A program made the translations under genes and the position numbers. From positions 43,012,649 to 43,076,648 of the forward strand of contig NC_034009.1 of the NCBI RefSeq assembly GCF_000346465.2: DNA of 64,000 bases, read 5' to 3'. The notes under the pieces were generated by a model. That model made no database searches. It worked only from the letters and a program-made list of their open reading frames with translations, and was not told where the DNA came from. Within the stretch, counting starts at the first letter, position 1. Each line of letters begins with the position of its first letter. Below, in pieces: positions 1 to 11,692 of the stretch. This DNA is from Prunus persica (lineage: Eukaryota > Streptophyta > Magnoliopsida > Rosales > Rosaceae).

Positions 1-272
1 AGCAAAGCAATGCAAGTAGACAACTTCAAATAAAAAAATTGGACTGTCTGCCATTATGCAATATTATGCAAAATTGGGTGAAGTTTCTTGGATAAAGAGT
101 TGTTGAGATTCGGAGAGTTGTTGATATTTTAATTTAAAGAAAATAAGTAAATCTGAAGATGGTAGCAAGCAACAAGAAACTTAAATAAAATTAAAGAATT
201 ACAAGGAAGGTGTTCAAAATTACCATTTTAGCCCAAGAGGTGGATCATCAGATAGGCAGGCAGAGCCCATCA
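1..272. other. Downstream flank of the resistance gene
   Basis: This stretch is AT-rich and non-coding. It lies 3' of the minus-strand resistance gene and probably contains its 3' UTR and polyadenylation region. I see no repeat or second gene in it. Confidence 0.4.
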
Positions 273-3194
273 TCAATCCTCCTCCAACATTCCAACTCCG
301 TCTTTTTTCACAAACTTGCCATTAATTTTGATGTTTTGGACGTGAGACGCCTTTTTCACCCACTCCGTTCCACATCTCGTCTTGAACCATTCTGCAAGAA
401 TCCAACAATTCCACTCGATGCTCAATTCCCGCAGCGGGGTCTTCCATAGGAAGTTCGGCAGTGCTTTCAGCCAAGGGCAGTGGTAGATTTCTAAGTATAA
501 AAGAGATGGCATTATTGTAATTTTAGAATCCTCTTCTTCTACTCCTTCCCATTCTTCCCACTGCAACATGTTTTCAAATTTTAGTGTTTTCAATTTCGGA
601 AACGACTTTATTAATGTTTGCGGTGTTTTGCCTGTTATTCCCAAAAATTCAACTCCCACCTTTTTCACACTCTGCATCCAACGTATCTGTAAATATTCAA
701 AGGACGGGAGTTTCCCCAGAGGAGCCAAAACCCCACAAAATGGAACCTCAGAGAATTCAAGCCTTCTCAGATTATGACAGCTCATCATCCAACTGGGACA
801 CAGGGAGGTACTCTGGTAATTCCGGATATTCAACGACTCCAGATTTGTATGCACTTGAAAGCCATTCAATATTTCTTCATCCTTTAAATCCGCCTCAGCT
901 CTCTCCGGATCTCCACGATAGTGGTGCCCAAAATGTAGTATCAAATGAAGGAGGTTCTTCTTGTTCCCCAATTCTGTATTTTTAGCCTCACTCCCATCTT
1001 TCGCTGACTTCAAGTTTGCTATGTAAAGGCTCCCTTGAAGCTGCTCCAAGTTTCCCAAATCCCCTAATTTGAAAATTCCTTCATCATCCTCGCCACCGTC
1101 TTTAAGATACAAGTAATCCAAGATTTGCAGATTTCTTAATCTTCCAATCTCTTTTGGTACTTTTAGACTTTCGCACCCCAAAATATAAAGATGCTTTAAG
1201 TTAACCAACTTTCTTAAGCTCACCGGTAGTTCTCTGAGTCCCTCGCACCCAATGAGACGCAATGTTTCCAGATTGAATAAATTACCCACAGAATTGGGTA
1301 ATTCTTCCAATTCCTCATTTTCACTTAAATCGAGATACCGCAAATGTACTAGTCCACCAATACTTTCCGGAACTTCTTTGATTGAGTTTTCAGTCAACTT
1401 TAATGTTCTAATGCTTTTCAATTTTGAAAATGAGTCCGAGGGTAACGGAGGAAGTTTCCTAGTAGAAATTACCAGAGTCCGTAATCCTTTGCAATTGTAG
1501 ATTGAAACAGGAAATGAATCATTGTATGTTGACATTAGGTTCAAATGACGAACCTTATTATCGACTACCATGTTTTTCTCTTTGCAACTTTCTGCCACCT
1601 CCATAATAAAACATTCATTTTTGGTGAGAAACTGTAAAAAGTCATGCACAATATCATGCATTTTGCAGCTTATAATATCACCATCCACTTCGTCTTTAAC
1701 AAAATCTTGGAAAAAGGAACGCATCACTAAGTTATCAAAGTACTGTTGGCCTATCATTCTTTCTTTTTCTTTATCTCCTTTCATACTAAGATATTCTTGT
1801 GACATCCAACACTCAATCAACTCATTTCTATCAAACTCATAATCTTTTGGGAAAACAACACAAAATAAAAGACACCGTCTAACCGCTGGAGTCAAATCAT
1901 AATAGCTAAGTAATAGTGATTGAAAAACCTGTTGTTCAACCTCTTCTAATTCCCACATCTTACTCTCCAAAACAGCTACCCATTCGTTTCTGGTCTTCTT
2001 ATATCGCATGAGACTAGCTAAAGTCTTTGCAGCTAGAGGCAAGCCATCAACCTTTTTTGCAATCTTGTTCTTAATATCTTCATCAAACAACTTAGACTCA
2101 TCTTTTTCTTTGTCAAAGAACGCAATTCTATGGAATAATTCCAAACAATCTCGGTCGCTCAGCTTATTCAAATTGATCATGTGATCATTGGTTGCTTCCA
2201 TCATAAAAGCAACTGTGTTATTTCGAGTGGTCACTAATATTCTACTATTTGCATCACCTTTTTGCAAAGCTGCCTTCAGTGGGTCCCACATAGTGGGATT
2301 CCACACATCATCTAGAACGAGGAGAAACTTTATACCATCAATATTTTCAGATATACATTCTGACAAAGTTTGAAACACATTTGAGTTCTTTCGATCATCG
2401 TCTTTTTTCAGAACTTCAATGATGGCTTTGGCAATCTTAATCTCTTCAAAAGGGTCCGACACACAAACCCATATTCTCTTGTGGAAATGAGTTGTTACAT
2501 TTTGGTCATTGTACACAGATTGGGCAAAAGCTGTCTTGCCCAACCCTCCCATCCCTACAATGGGGATCACCAATTGATGACCACTCTCACTTTTCAACAT
2601 GCTAAGTACTTTATTTTTTTCCTCTTCACGACCAATTATGGTAGACACGTTGACAAAGGAAGTGGTTTTGGATCGTTCAATTTGTTCGGTGCCTCTTACT
2701 GTGCTTTGAAAGTTATAATTGTTTCTTAAAATGGCTATCCAATTTAGCCTTTCATTGATTTCTTTTATCCTCTTAGCAATGTCATGACGCATAATTATGC
2801 GATCACCAATTTGACCAAAACAGATAAGAATATTTCTGAGGAAGGAGGGAATGGAGAACCGTACCTTATTCCTCTTAGCAAGGACAAGATCATTATTCTC
2901 ACCTTCTTTTTCTTGCTTCCCCATGTGCTTGAGAATGGCGGTGTTCCACTCATCCAACACGTCGTTTATCTGGTACGACACGTCTTTCAGATTGTACAGC
3001 CAATTCTTGACATTGGCCTCCTTCACTTGCCTCTCCTCTGCATCCTGGAGCAGACCTTGAACTGCCTGGAGATGGAGGATTAGATTTTGGACTTCTTGGT
3101 CGACACCGACGACCAGGTTCACCTCTTCTTCTATTTGCTCCAGGGTGATGGAAGCCAGCTGTTGTAGCACTACGGAAACCAATGCTTCAGCCAT
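273..3194 (-). CDS. CC-NB-LRR disease resistance protein (RGA-like), single exon
   Basis: An uninterrupted 973-residue frame encodes an intracellular immune receptor that, by family, senses pathogen effectors and acts as an ATP/ADP switch. Order of parts: an N-terminal Rx-type coiled coil (about residues 1-160, with an EDVID-like stretch NDVLDEW near 77-83); the NB-ARC with P-loop GMGGLGKT (214-221), kinase-2 LLVLDDVW (291-298), RNBS-B ILVTTRN (319-325), GLPLA (384-388), a CLLFCVVFPKDYEF RNBS-D motif (441-454) and an intact MHD (512-514); then leucine-rich repeats from about 555 to 945. No TIR domain is present. Length and lack of introns are normal for this class. The start MAEALVSVVLQQL is the canonical CNL beginning. 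All key motifs are intact, so it looks functional. A TATA-like TTTATAAAAG lies about 190 bases upstream. The ligand cannot be predicted. Confidence 0.95.
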   Translation of the reverse strand: MAEALVSVVLQQLASITLEQIEEEVNLVVGVDQEVQNLILHLQAVQGLLQDAEERQVKEANVKNWLYNLKDVSYQINDVLDEWNTAILKHMGKQEKEGENNDLVLAKRNKVRFSIPSFLRNILICFGQIGDRIIMRHDIAKRIKEINERLNWIAILRNNYNFQSTVRGTEQIERSKTTSFVNVSTIIGREEEKNKVLSMLKSESGHQLVIPIVGMGGLGKTAFAQSVYNDQNVTTHFHKRIWVCVSDPFEEIKIAKAIIEVLKKDDDRKNSNVFQTLSECISENIDGIKFLLVLDDVWNPTMWDPLKAALQKGDANSRILVTTRNNTVAFMMEATNDHMINLNKLSDRDCLELFHRIAFFDKEKDESKLFDEDIKNKIAKKVDGLPLAAKTLASLMRYKKTRNEWVAVLESKMWELEEVEQQVFQSLLLSYYDLTPAVRRCLLFCVVFPKDYEFDRNELIECWMSQEYLSMKGDKEKERMIGQQYFDNLVMRSFFQDFVKDEVDGDIISCKMHDIVHDFLQFLTKNECFIMEVAESCKEKNMVVDNKVRHLNLMSTYNDSFPVSIYNCKGLRTLVISTRKLPPLPSDSFSKLKSIRTLKLTENSIKEVPESIGGLVHLRYLDLSENEELEELPNSVGNLFNLETLRLIGCEGLRELPVSLRKLVNLKHLYILGCESLKVPKEIGRLRNLQILDYLYLKDGGEDDEGIFKLGDLGNLEQLQGSLYIANLKSAKDGSEAKNTELGNKKNLLHLILHFGHHYRGDPERAEADLKDEEILNGFQVHTNLESLNIRNYQSTSLCPSWMMSCHNLRRLEFSEVPFCGVLAPLGKLPSFEYLQIRWMQSVKKVGVEFLGITGKTPQTLIKSFPKLKTLKFENMLQWEEWEGVEEEDSKITIMPSLLYLEIYHCPWLKALPNFLWKTPLRELSIEWNCWILAEWFKTRCGTEWVKKASHVQNIKINGKFVKKDGVGMLEED

Positions 3195-3235
3195 TGTTGT
3201 TGCTTGTTGGCTTGGCGTTAGAATTTACTGAACAG

Positions 3236-3560
3236 GTTTTTAAAAACAAAAGGGAAAATGAAGGGCAGATGAACAACTGGGAAATATGATTAAAACAGAG
3301 AGCAGAGATCTTGAAAGCTAATGGCAAAGACTCAAAAGAATGGTTGGTTTGGTGAAGTAAGAATTCTCACCACCACCGGCTTTTATAAAAGGTTTTTGAC
3401 CGTTGTAGTAAAAAAATTTCTAAACGTTGCCGACAACAATCCACATTACTTTTTTGACAGTGCTTTCCTAACGTCACATTCATATATAACCTTATCCTCA
3501 ATAATGCAATGAACATGAGCTCAAATGAAGTGACTGCATTATTTTTGCCCCCACTTCTAA
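3236..3560. repeat. Proximal copy of duplicated resistance-gene upstream region
   Basis: This segment, starting just upstream of the resistance gene ATG and covering its likely promoter, matches 4175-4515 in the same orientation. Shared landmarks are gggaaatatgattaaa, ggcaaagactcaaaagaatgg, taaacgttgccga and cagtgctttcctaac. Small indels and substitutions show that the copies are diverged. Confidence 0.8.
3381..3390 (-). promoter_or_regulatory. Putative TATA box of the resistance gene
   Basis: The motif CTTTTATAAAAG lies about 190 bases 5' of the start codon on the minus strand. A diverged copy (tgcttttataac) occurs near 4312 in the duplicated upstream segment. This is a motif match only. 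Confidence 0.4.
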
Positions 3561-3584
3561 CGTCTTATTTTAAGTACTCCTGTT

Positions 3585-4174
3585 ATTGGTAACTAATTTC
3601 AATTTAAAAAAAAAATGAAAACTCAAAACTAAGCACAAGATGTTTGGTAACTGATTTTAATTTTCAATTTTCAATTTTATGTGAAACTTGGAAATGGAAA
3701 TTTTTGGAGTCCAATTTTGAATTGAGATCATAGAATGAAAGTTCATGTTACAAAGAGTTCGTAGTATTTTTCGTGATTAGGATATTTTTTGGTGAATTTT
3801 GGAGATGGAGTTCCTGAGGCTTGGATTGGTTCCATGGCCAACACACAAGAATCGAGCGAACGGGTCCAAGTCGGAAGGTCCCAAAATGCCAAATTTTGAT
3901 AACTGGAATGCATTTCATGTGTCGTGATGTAAAACTAATGAATGAAGTAGGAGTGCAAAAAAAGAAAAAAAAAAAACTGAAAACACTTTCAAGTTGTTTT
4001 AAAAAATAAGGGTGATTTTGAAAACTAGATTTCACTTTTCTGAAAACTGAAAAACAAAATCTGTTACCAAACATGCTTTCAGTTTTCAGTTTTTAATAAA
4101 ATAAAAAAAATAAAAAAACTGAAAATGAAAACTGAAAAGTGAAAAGTGAAAATGAAATGGTTATCAAATAACCC
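3585..4174. mobile_element. AT-rich inverted-repeat element (MITE-like)
   Basis: This segment separates the two promoter copies. Its left end reads gttattggtaactaatttca. Its right end, reverse-complemented, reads ggttatttgataaccatttca. Inner flanks also pair (gtttggtaactgatttt against tctgttaccaaacatg). A MITE inserted at or after the promoter duplication is the simplest reading. I could not define a clean target-site duplication, so family and exact ends are uncertain. Confidence 0.45.
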
Positions 4175-4515
4175 CTAAGGCTTTTAAAAAACAAAGGGAA
4201 ATGAAGTGCAAATGAACAAGTGGGAAATATGATTAAAGCAGAGAGCATAGATGTTGAAAGCTACTGGCAAAGACTCAAAAGAATGGTCGGTGAAGTAAAG
4301 TCTCGCCACCACCTGCTTTTATAACAAGTTTTTTAGACCCTTTGGTAAGTTTTCCTAAACGTTGCCGATAACAGTCGTACAGGTTTTGCTTTAACCCAGT
4401 CCACATTACTTTTTGACAAAAAAACCAGTGCTTTCCTAACTTCACGTAGCTTTTTTGGCGTTTTGTTTTGCTTTAATCAACTTCAAGTGACTGCATTATT
4501 GCCCCAACTTCTGCT
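4175..4515. repeat. Distal copy of duplicated resistance-gene upstream region
   Basis: Direct-repeat partner of 3236-3560, displaced by about 940 bases. No second resistance coding sequence follows it, so this is a duplicated upstream segment and not a second gene. Confidence 0.8.
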
Positions 4516-5552
4516 ATGCAAATCTTTTCTTTGCGTATCATGTATCTCCCTATTCATAATGGAATGCTATATGCTTTTCTGGTAGCTAGGAATTGGGATG
4601 CTTCTGGAAGAAGATAATGATGGCATTGCCTATGTGGATCATCTGCCACAGTCTGCATTTCGTGTGCTACCCTGTAAGATTGGTATTTTAACCTTTATCT
4701 CCTCTCCTTGGTTTTTCCCTGATCCTAAACTACGGCCTCAAAAATGTAATTTAAGAAAGAAGGCCTCTCTTAGTCAGATTATACACTCCAACCAACACTT
4801 TGTTTTCATGTTTTTCAAAATATTACCAATATTTTTACTTTCCAATATCTAAATCATATCCACTGTACTAGAAAGAATCTCTCTCTCTTCTCAACCCAAA
4901 TCTCAATAGAGAATCCCCAATTACACCCATGACTCACAAGTTCACAAGTCCTAAACCATACACCCTAAACGTAGGGGGAAAAAAACAAGGGCTAACCGGC
5001 TCCAAAAAAAAAAGCTACAAAACAGGGTGGGAAAGACCAAAAAGAGCTACAAAATCATGTACAAGGCAACTTTAGAAAACAAAAGAGCAGTTTTGCAACA
5101 TCACAAAATCGTGCTCTCTGGACCGGAAAATGTAGCTGGAGAACTGGTGCATATCCACTCAATTGGATTTTCTGCAGAATGTTCCTTCGCACTTTTCTTG
5201 AGCTGATTAAGCACTTCCATGACTGAGCAAACTAACTTCTTTTTTATTTTTTACAAAAGTGAGCAAATCAACTCCACATGCTCCTCTTGATTGAGATGCA
5301 ATGATCCCATCCTAGCACAGTTTGCAAAAATTTGAAGGTGCATTAAAAAACTGAAGTAATTTCCACTTAATAGAGTCTCCATAACAAAAATGTAGTTGCT
5401 TTATAAGGCCAAGTTGATGAGAAATTCAATTGGAGCTGAGACACACCGGAAGAATTGAAAACTATTTTGAATATGATTACAAAATTTGAACCTGCAGATT
5501 ATATCAAAATTATAAAAAATTTGGTTCGATTTAATGCTCATGTGTTTTTGTT
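4516..5552. other. Intergenic region between resistance gene and first MATE gene
   Basis: Non-coding, AT-rich sequence. An 84-codon plus frame near 4598 resembles no known protein to me. The part nearest 5552 is probably the 3' UTR of the minus-strand MATE gene. Confidence 0.4.
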
Positions 5553-8500
5553 CTATTTATGTTCCTCTATTTGATTGTCAGGGTTAGGCGTTAGCCACTT
5601 CTTTGCACGCTGGCTAGCCTTCTGAGCCTGCAAAATTGATCCAACAGTATAAATATTGGATGGGAGAATAACTACACTTGGGCTAGCAAGCATTCAGAAC
5701 AAGGACAAGTAAATACAATTTCTTATACCTCCTTTTCCCAATCATGTCGTATTAGCACGATGGCCAAAATCACCGTTTGCACAGCAGTTCCACCAAAGAT
5801 CATCCCACCCCATATACCCTGTTTTATAATAATTTGCACAAGTCAATCAATTATTTAAATATAACTAGCCACTTTAATAAGTCGACTCCAATCATATTCT
5901 ATAGTTCTTTCAACATTTAATAATTTTTTTTTAAATAAGACTGAATCATTATTTAGAAAACTAAAATTTACTTATGGATAGCTAGCATGGTGGATGATTT
6001 ATTTATTTATTTATTGGGGGGGTGAATTTGGGTATAAAAAACAAACCCAGAAAGGGTTTAGCTAATCTATTGAAGATGCTCTTAATGGGCGCAATAACAA
6101 AGAGAAACATAGCGAAATGTACCGAAACACCCAGGTGGCTGATCCATCCCATTACAAGCGCAAGTGGGAGCCCAATAATATAGTAGCAAAAAAGATTAAT
6201 GTATGCAACCCATGCTTGCAATCCTGTGCCCACAACTATTCCTGTGAATACAAAGACAATTGTTTTACTCATTTAATAGAAGGGAACACACCAATGTTAT
6301 GTTTGACAGTGATTTCAGAAGGGATAAAATGCTTTCAAATAACTAAAAACACTTCTAACATCGTTTCACATAAAAAAATTTAATGTGTTTTTGGGTTACA
6401 AAAATATTTTTTAGTCATTTCGGGCAATGGTAGATGCATTTTCAAGTTTTTCACGAAGCACTTGTATTTGCAATAAAACTTTAAAACAGTTATGAGTAAA
6501 AATACTTTCTAAAAAAATTTGGGTAAAGTACTAGCACCTTGTAGAACTAATATTAAGGTTATAGTAGGACTAATTTGTTGTTAATTAGAAGCTTCATGAA
6601 TTCTCAAAATTAACCTGTGAAGACGGGTTGAATACTGTTAAGTAGAATTGCCATTGCCAAGAGATACGACATCTGACCAACTTCTTGGATGAGATCAGTG
6701 CTGGATGTGAATATGTATGCAAACTTGTCATGGAGTATGATAGTAATTACACATATGCATAAACCGATGAAGACAGATTCTGCCATAGAAACCTTGGCTG
6801 CAAATTTAGTTGCCTTCCAGTTTCCAGCCCCCAACTCATTTGCCACTCTTACTCTGTGAATTTCATCACAAGATTTTCAGAAGGCTGGTAAAGAATTAAT
6901 TAGAAAGAATTAACATGTTGAAACCTTAGTTAGTAAATTCACGTGTAATACGCCTATAACATGCATATGTACATATTTTTCAGAAGAAGATAAAGAGGTC
7001 AAAAAAATATGGTACCCTGTTCCAACCAAGAAGGCCCAATGAATCATGAGCTCCCACCCACTTATAGTCATGCTGCAAAATGGAATCCAAGTAATATCAG
7101 AAGGAAAAGTTAAAAACTTAAACCTAATTAGGTGTGGATTTTAAAAGATAAATCCAAGCAATATATAGTCCCGTTCACAGTCCCGAAGAAGAGGTCTTGT
7201 ACCAAATTGTCAAGGCATCCACAGCAAGAGTTGCTTTCTCTAAGGATCCAGTCATTATAATTAGGATTCTATAGCTCCAGAATTCCAAACTGCAGAAATC
7301 AAAAGGTAGCATTATGGATATATATATATATATATATATATGTACATATAAAAATAGCTGAAAACTCATTTACACTACTAAAATAAATAAATTCAATGGA
7401 CATTGGGTATTGGTGTCCACAAAAGAAGTTTGTATTGACATTTGTATCCATAATATAGCTAGAAATTAATATACATCTTATAGTTGTATCGACATTAATT
7501 TCCTCAAGTACCTACCCTCAATCTATTTAAATTTTACTAAACTATCTTAAAGTTAGAGGGTATAGTTGGAATCTTCCAAAAAGTGGTTAATAAACCATCT
7601 TTTCTTGGAGAACTAGCTTCTCTGTACGCGTTTTCGCGACTGTGAGAGACTTTTTTTTATAAAAAAATTTAAAATTTATTTTAGAATTAAAAAAAATAAT
7701 GAGTAGTTGTGTTCCATAAAAATAGGATCCATTATCTGATTTTTCTTTTAATTTAATTTTATTTCAATATGAAAAAGTGTGAATTTACCATATTATCCTC
7801 ATTTAATTAATAATTTCAATTCTTAATGTTTGCATTAACCAATGATATTTTCTGGCATTTTGAATGTTTCACCATTTTCTGCCTTTTGCTTTATATATAT
7901 AGATAGATGATATAGCTAGAAATGTACATAAATTTATACATAAAAATTTAAAAAAATTCTTAAAAAATAAAAATATAAAGCAAAGGAAGAGATTCAATAC
8001 CAGCGCATGACCCCAGAAGCAGCAGAAAATTTGACAAATTCCCAAAGCCCAGAAAAAGCCTGCATGGAGAAACCAGCCCAACTCTGCGGACATCTACCAG
8101 ACGAAACATACCAAAATAGGCCGAGCCCCCAAACCCACCATGAAATATCCAGAGCCATGGCCACACCCGCAACCCCAAAATCCAACTCATACACCAAAAC
8201 CCAACTCGTCACTGCATGAAGCACCAAAACCGCCAATGAAAACCACAATGTCACTAAGTTCTTTAGCTGGCTCTGCAAGAACCTCTGCAATGGGAACTGA
8301 AACGCATAGCTGAATTGCAAGGGTATAAGCCACAGAGCCACCACGCCGGACTGCTCTGCCACATCATCGGACTGTCCCATTAGTTTTAGAATCGGGGAGG
8401 CGAATATGTACACAGGCAATAGGAGAATGCAGCAGCAGAACAGCACAATCCATGACCTTTGCATGTACGTCCCCAACATGTGGTACCTTTTAGCTCCAAA

Positions 8501-9339
8501 GGCCTGCCCACATAGCGTCTCTAGGGCGCTTGCCATTCCTAACTAATTGATTGTCAAAACAAAACAAAAATGAAAAGAGTCATTAGTTATAGTTTGACAT
8601 AGAAATGACTCATTAAACATATAAAATGAAAAGAATTTGTGCATTGTGGTTTATTTCTTAGGAAGAAATTGTCTCCTCACAATTTTTCTTTTGAAATTTC
8701 AATTAGGCCAATATTTTATGTTTGTAAGTTAGGCCAAGTAGGCCAATATTTTATGTCCATGTCCATTCTCTGACAGCTTAAGCTTTTGGAGATGATGATT
8801 GTCTAACATGGTATCAGAGCTTTTCTTTGCAAGTGATCTTAAGTTTGACTCTTGTTCCCCACTTCTTTGTCGGTTTACAGGGCGTAGGGCGGCTATATCT
8901 ATATGTTTGTCTCTCTTTTCTTATTTGTCACATATGGCCAAATTGAACACCAAAATTGCAATCGACTGAAAACCCTAGACGAATGTAATTGGCCTAACAA
9001 AGATACATGCAAAATGTCAAGAGTGAAAATCAACCAAATATATATTAGAGTGAGTTGAGAGATTGAGGTATGCTAAACTAAATGTATAATTACCAAGAGA
9101 GCAAAACCGAAGCCAACAATGATATTGGTGGCAATGGAAATGGAAGCAAGTTCAACGTTGCCAAGGTGGCCAGCAAAGGCTTGCGTAATGACGGTCATGG
9201 AGTAGCCAGCCAAGCGGTTGATGATATTAGGACCTACTATGCGCCATAGCTTCTTGGACTCTATCCACACTCTTGATAAAAGTTCTTCATTTTCTTCATC
9301 TTCTGAATAATTAGTGTTTTTGCTCGACGATTCTTCCAT
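5553..9339 (-). CDS. MATE efflux transporter, DETOXIFICATION 27-like (gene 1 of 3)
   Basis: Eight coding exons (minus): 9094-9339, 8001-8542, 7203-7289, 7016-7072, 6615-6853, 6129-6241, 5729-5818, 5553-5627, giving 482 residues. MATE proteins export organic compounds across plasma or vacuolar membranes in exchange for H+ or Na+. The sequence has about 12 hydrophobic segments and family landmarks: TQAFAGHLG in the first repeat, [18 protein letters not shown] at the start of exon 2, [12 protein letters not shown] at the exon 4/5 junction and [10 protein letters not shown] in exon 7. Start MEESSSKN is the first in-frame ATG. Introns 2 and 1 carry a Helitron-like insert (7613-7903) and an LTR remnant (near 8809). 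The exon 6 donor (GTTTCG) is weaker than in the two paralogues, so that boundary is the least certain. The substrate is unknown. Confidence 0.9.
7613..7903 (-). mobile_element. Non-autonomous Helitron-like element in MATE gene 1 intron
   Basis: Read on the minus strand, it starts TCTATATATATA after an A and ends with a small hairpin (CGCG AAAA CGCG), about ten bases, then CTAG followed by T. This is the Helitron signature: 5' TC, 3' hairpin plus CTRR, insertion between A and T, no inverted repeats. About 200 internal bases match the element at 32129-32394. It has no coding capacity. The 5' end could be four bases further out because of a TCTA repeat. Confidence 0.65.
8700..8820 (+). mobile_element. 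LTR-retrotransposon remnant with primer binding site
   Basis: TGGTATCAGAGC at 8809-8820 is the standard primer binding site complementary to the initiator methionine tRNA 3' end. It directly follows an LTR-like end (gtctaaca). The upstream motif gacagcttaagctttt is common near the 3' end of plant LTR or TRIM elements. No gag-pol coding sequence and no second LTR are visible, so this is a relic in the first intron of MATE gene 1. Confidence 0.55.
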
Positions 9340-10147
9340 GTGGATGCTTCCCTGCGTAGAAAAAATGTCTTGTCTAATGGCCTAACAAATGCGGAACATT
9401 TGCAATACGGTGTAGAATCATCAGTCAGAGTTTGACTTATAGGATGTTTATTTATCTGGAACTGGTAAACACATGGATATCGTAGTTATTCCTATGTTTA
9501 TTAAAACATAACGAATCAAAAATTATGTAAGTTTCACATTAAAATTTGTAATCTAATACTTGAAAAAATCTTTAATTAGATTAATTAGGGAGAGTAATTT
9601 ATCTTATGTCTAAATATTCTATTTTAGGTTTTTTCGTCTCAGATTAGTTAACCACCTAGATTTATGTTTTGATAATTGAGGACAAGTATGTATAAGATTG
9701 AGTATAAACAAGATTTTCTCAACACGTCCGTCCTTTAAGAAAGAACAAGCGTGGTGCACAGTGAATCAAAATATATGAATAACCAAAATGTCAGATATTT
9801 ACATATGTATAGTATCCCCGAACTTCAAATTAATTAACCGAAAATAAATCCACACCTTTGTTTGAATCTCATGAGTTGCGCACCTTTCTTTGAAGCCGTT
9901 CATTGTAAGCAAATTGAGAGGATTCAGTCAGTAGGAATAAGACTCATTATTTAAGAGCAAAGGATAAACGGAAGAAGCGTTCTTCTTCCTAAAAGAGCAG
10001 TTGGGCTCGTCTTATTAATGAGCTTAACGTCTCTTTTAAGATTAGTTTAATTATGGGTACTTTAAGGGATCTTTCGTTCCTTCTAACATTTAAAACATGT
10101 ACTTGTAACTCAAATGGTTTTATATTGCAGGGTTTAGTTATCATTCA
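9340..10147. other. Upstream region of MATE gene 1
   Basis: Non-coding, AT-rich. It should contain the promoter of the minus-strand MATE gene. I could not identify a convincing TATA box or other feature. Confidence 0.35.
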
Positions 10148-10665
10148 ATTGTGGGATTTTTGTAGACATGTTACCTGAACTTATACATCAATTTCAATTT
10201 GTCACTTTAAAGAAAAATTTAATAGAAATGTCACCGTAATTTTTCAAAATTCATGATTTGTCATCTGACTTTAACACAATTCAATTTTCAATCCATTTTA
10301 AGGGTATTTTAAAAATGAAAAAATCATTATAAAAAAATTTATACATGGTCAGAGAGAGAGAGAGAGAGAAAGAGGGGGGACGGGGGCTCCTGTGCAATGT
10401 GTTTTGGGGGCGGGTGAGGTTGGGGGGGGGAGAAAGGGAGAGAGATGTCTATTTTTTCTCTATTTTTTTTTTATAAAAAAATGGAAAGACTAAAATAGCA
10501 TTCAAAATGAATGGAAAATTGGATGGTGTTAAAGTAAGATGACAAATCATGAAATTTGAAAAATTAAGGTAACATTTCTCTTAAATTTTTCTTTAAGGTG
10601 ACAAATTGAAACTCATGTATAAGTTCAAGCGACATTTCATACGTACAACTGAGATTTCCCCAGTT
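10148..10665. mobile_element. MITE with long (about 160 bp) inverted repeats
   Basis: The left arm (about 10150-10315) is a diverged inverted copy of the right arm (about 10480-10665). Matched blocks include tcaatttgtcac against gtgacaaattga, catgatttgtcatc against gatgacaaatcatg, and ttcaattttcaatccatttt against aaaatgaatggaaaattgga. The centre is a GA microsatellite plus a G-rich tract. A single arm of the same family occurs at 17641-17800. No coding capacity. The superfamily is not determined. Confidence 0.7.
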
Positions 10666-11184
10666 ACCACTAAGGCTGACTTTTGAATTGATATCTTTGT
10701 CTAGCTAGAAGTTATAGTTTGATACACTGAGTAGCCACATATTCCGATATGATCTTGCAATTTCATCGTTTATTGTTGCAGAAGAAAACTTAAATTGGGA
10801 GGAAGGAAGTGCTGTTGGGAATGCATATTACAAAAGTGTGCTTCAATTTCTCATTTTCCCACATTGCCTTTTTCTGCGTTTAAGCAACATTCTGCACACC
10901 GAGAGCACAAATTGAATTGCATTTGGTGTGTCCAAGGATACTTGTCCTGCTTGACTGATCAATTTCATTCTTTTTTAGAGGTAATCTGCCTTAGCCTTTT
11001 AGTCTCATTTCCATATTAAGAGTAGATAGAATTTCATTCTACTGTCTTGGTTTTTTTCGGTAATCAGAAAATGTCTTCTTTTATAGAGACACTGTCCTTG
11101 CCAACGGTATACAGACACAAGTGACATAATCTGAAACATGATATTTTTTTCTTTCTGGTATCCTATAGAAGCCACTGGCCAACG

Positions 11185-11186
<2 letters not shown>

Positions 11187-11245
<59 letters not shown>
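11187..11245. repeat. (CT)n microsatellite
   Basis: About 29 uninterrupted CT dinucleotides. It lies about 450 bases 3' of the small minus-strand gene at 11693-12019. The surrounding interval 10666-11692 holds nothing else I recognise. Confidence 0.95.
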
Positions 11246-11248
<3 letters not shown>

Positions 11249-11692
11249 GACAGTGGATGCTATGATAATTGTTGACTTGTTGAGAGTGATCTAATTGTAT
11301 TGTTCTGATTTACTCTTGCAATTGTTAGTTGTTGTGAGTGGGCTTTATGTTAGAAATATGCAGAAAACTCAACACCCACCAGCATAGTTATGCCTTGGCT
11401 TTATGTCTCCTCCATATTAAGAAAGGTGAAAATAATGTTTAATTACAGGAGGAATATGTACTCAGTAGAATTTACACTTGGATGAAGGTAGAAGAAATCA
11501 AGAAACTAACCCCACAAAGCACCAATATTTCCTCAAAATCAATTTGATGTTTGAGTAATAGTGCTGGAGCAGGAATAAGATCATGAGAAACTTCACAATT
11601 AAAATTGCTTCTCACTTCCTAACTAATCTTTCAATTTCTTCTAACTCACCTGTAATCACTGTATAATCGAGGTAGCCTCTGAAAACCTCTGT

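Noticed and set aside
3748..4074. 108-codon minus frame rich in F and S
   Set aside because: It lies in the AT-rich inverted-repeat element; composition artefact.
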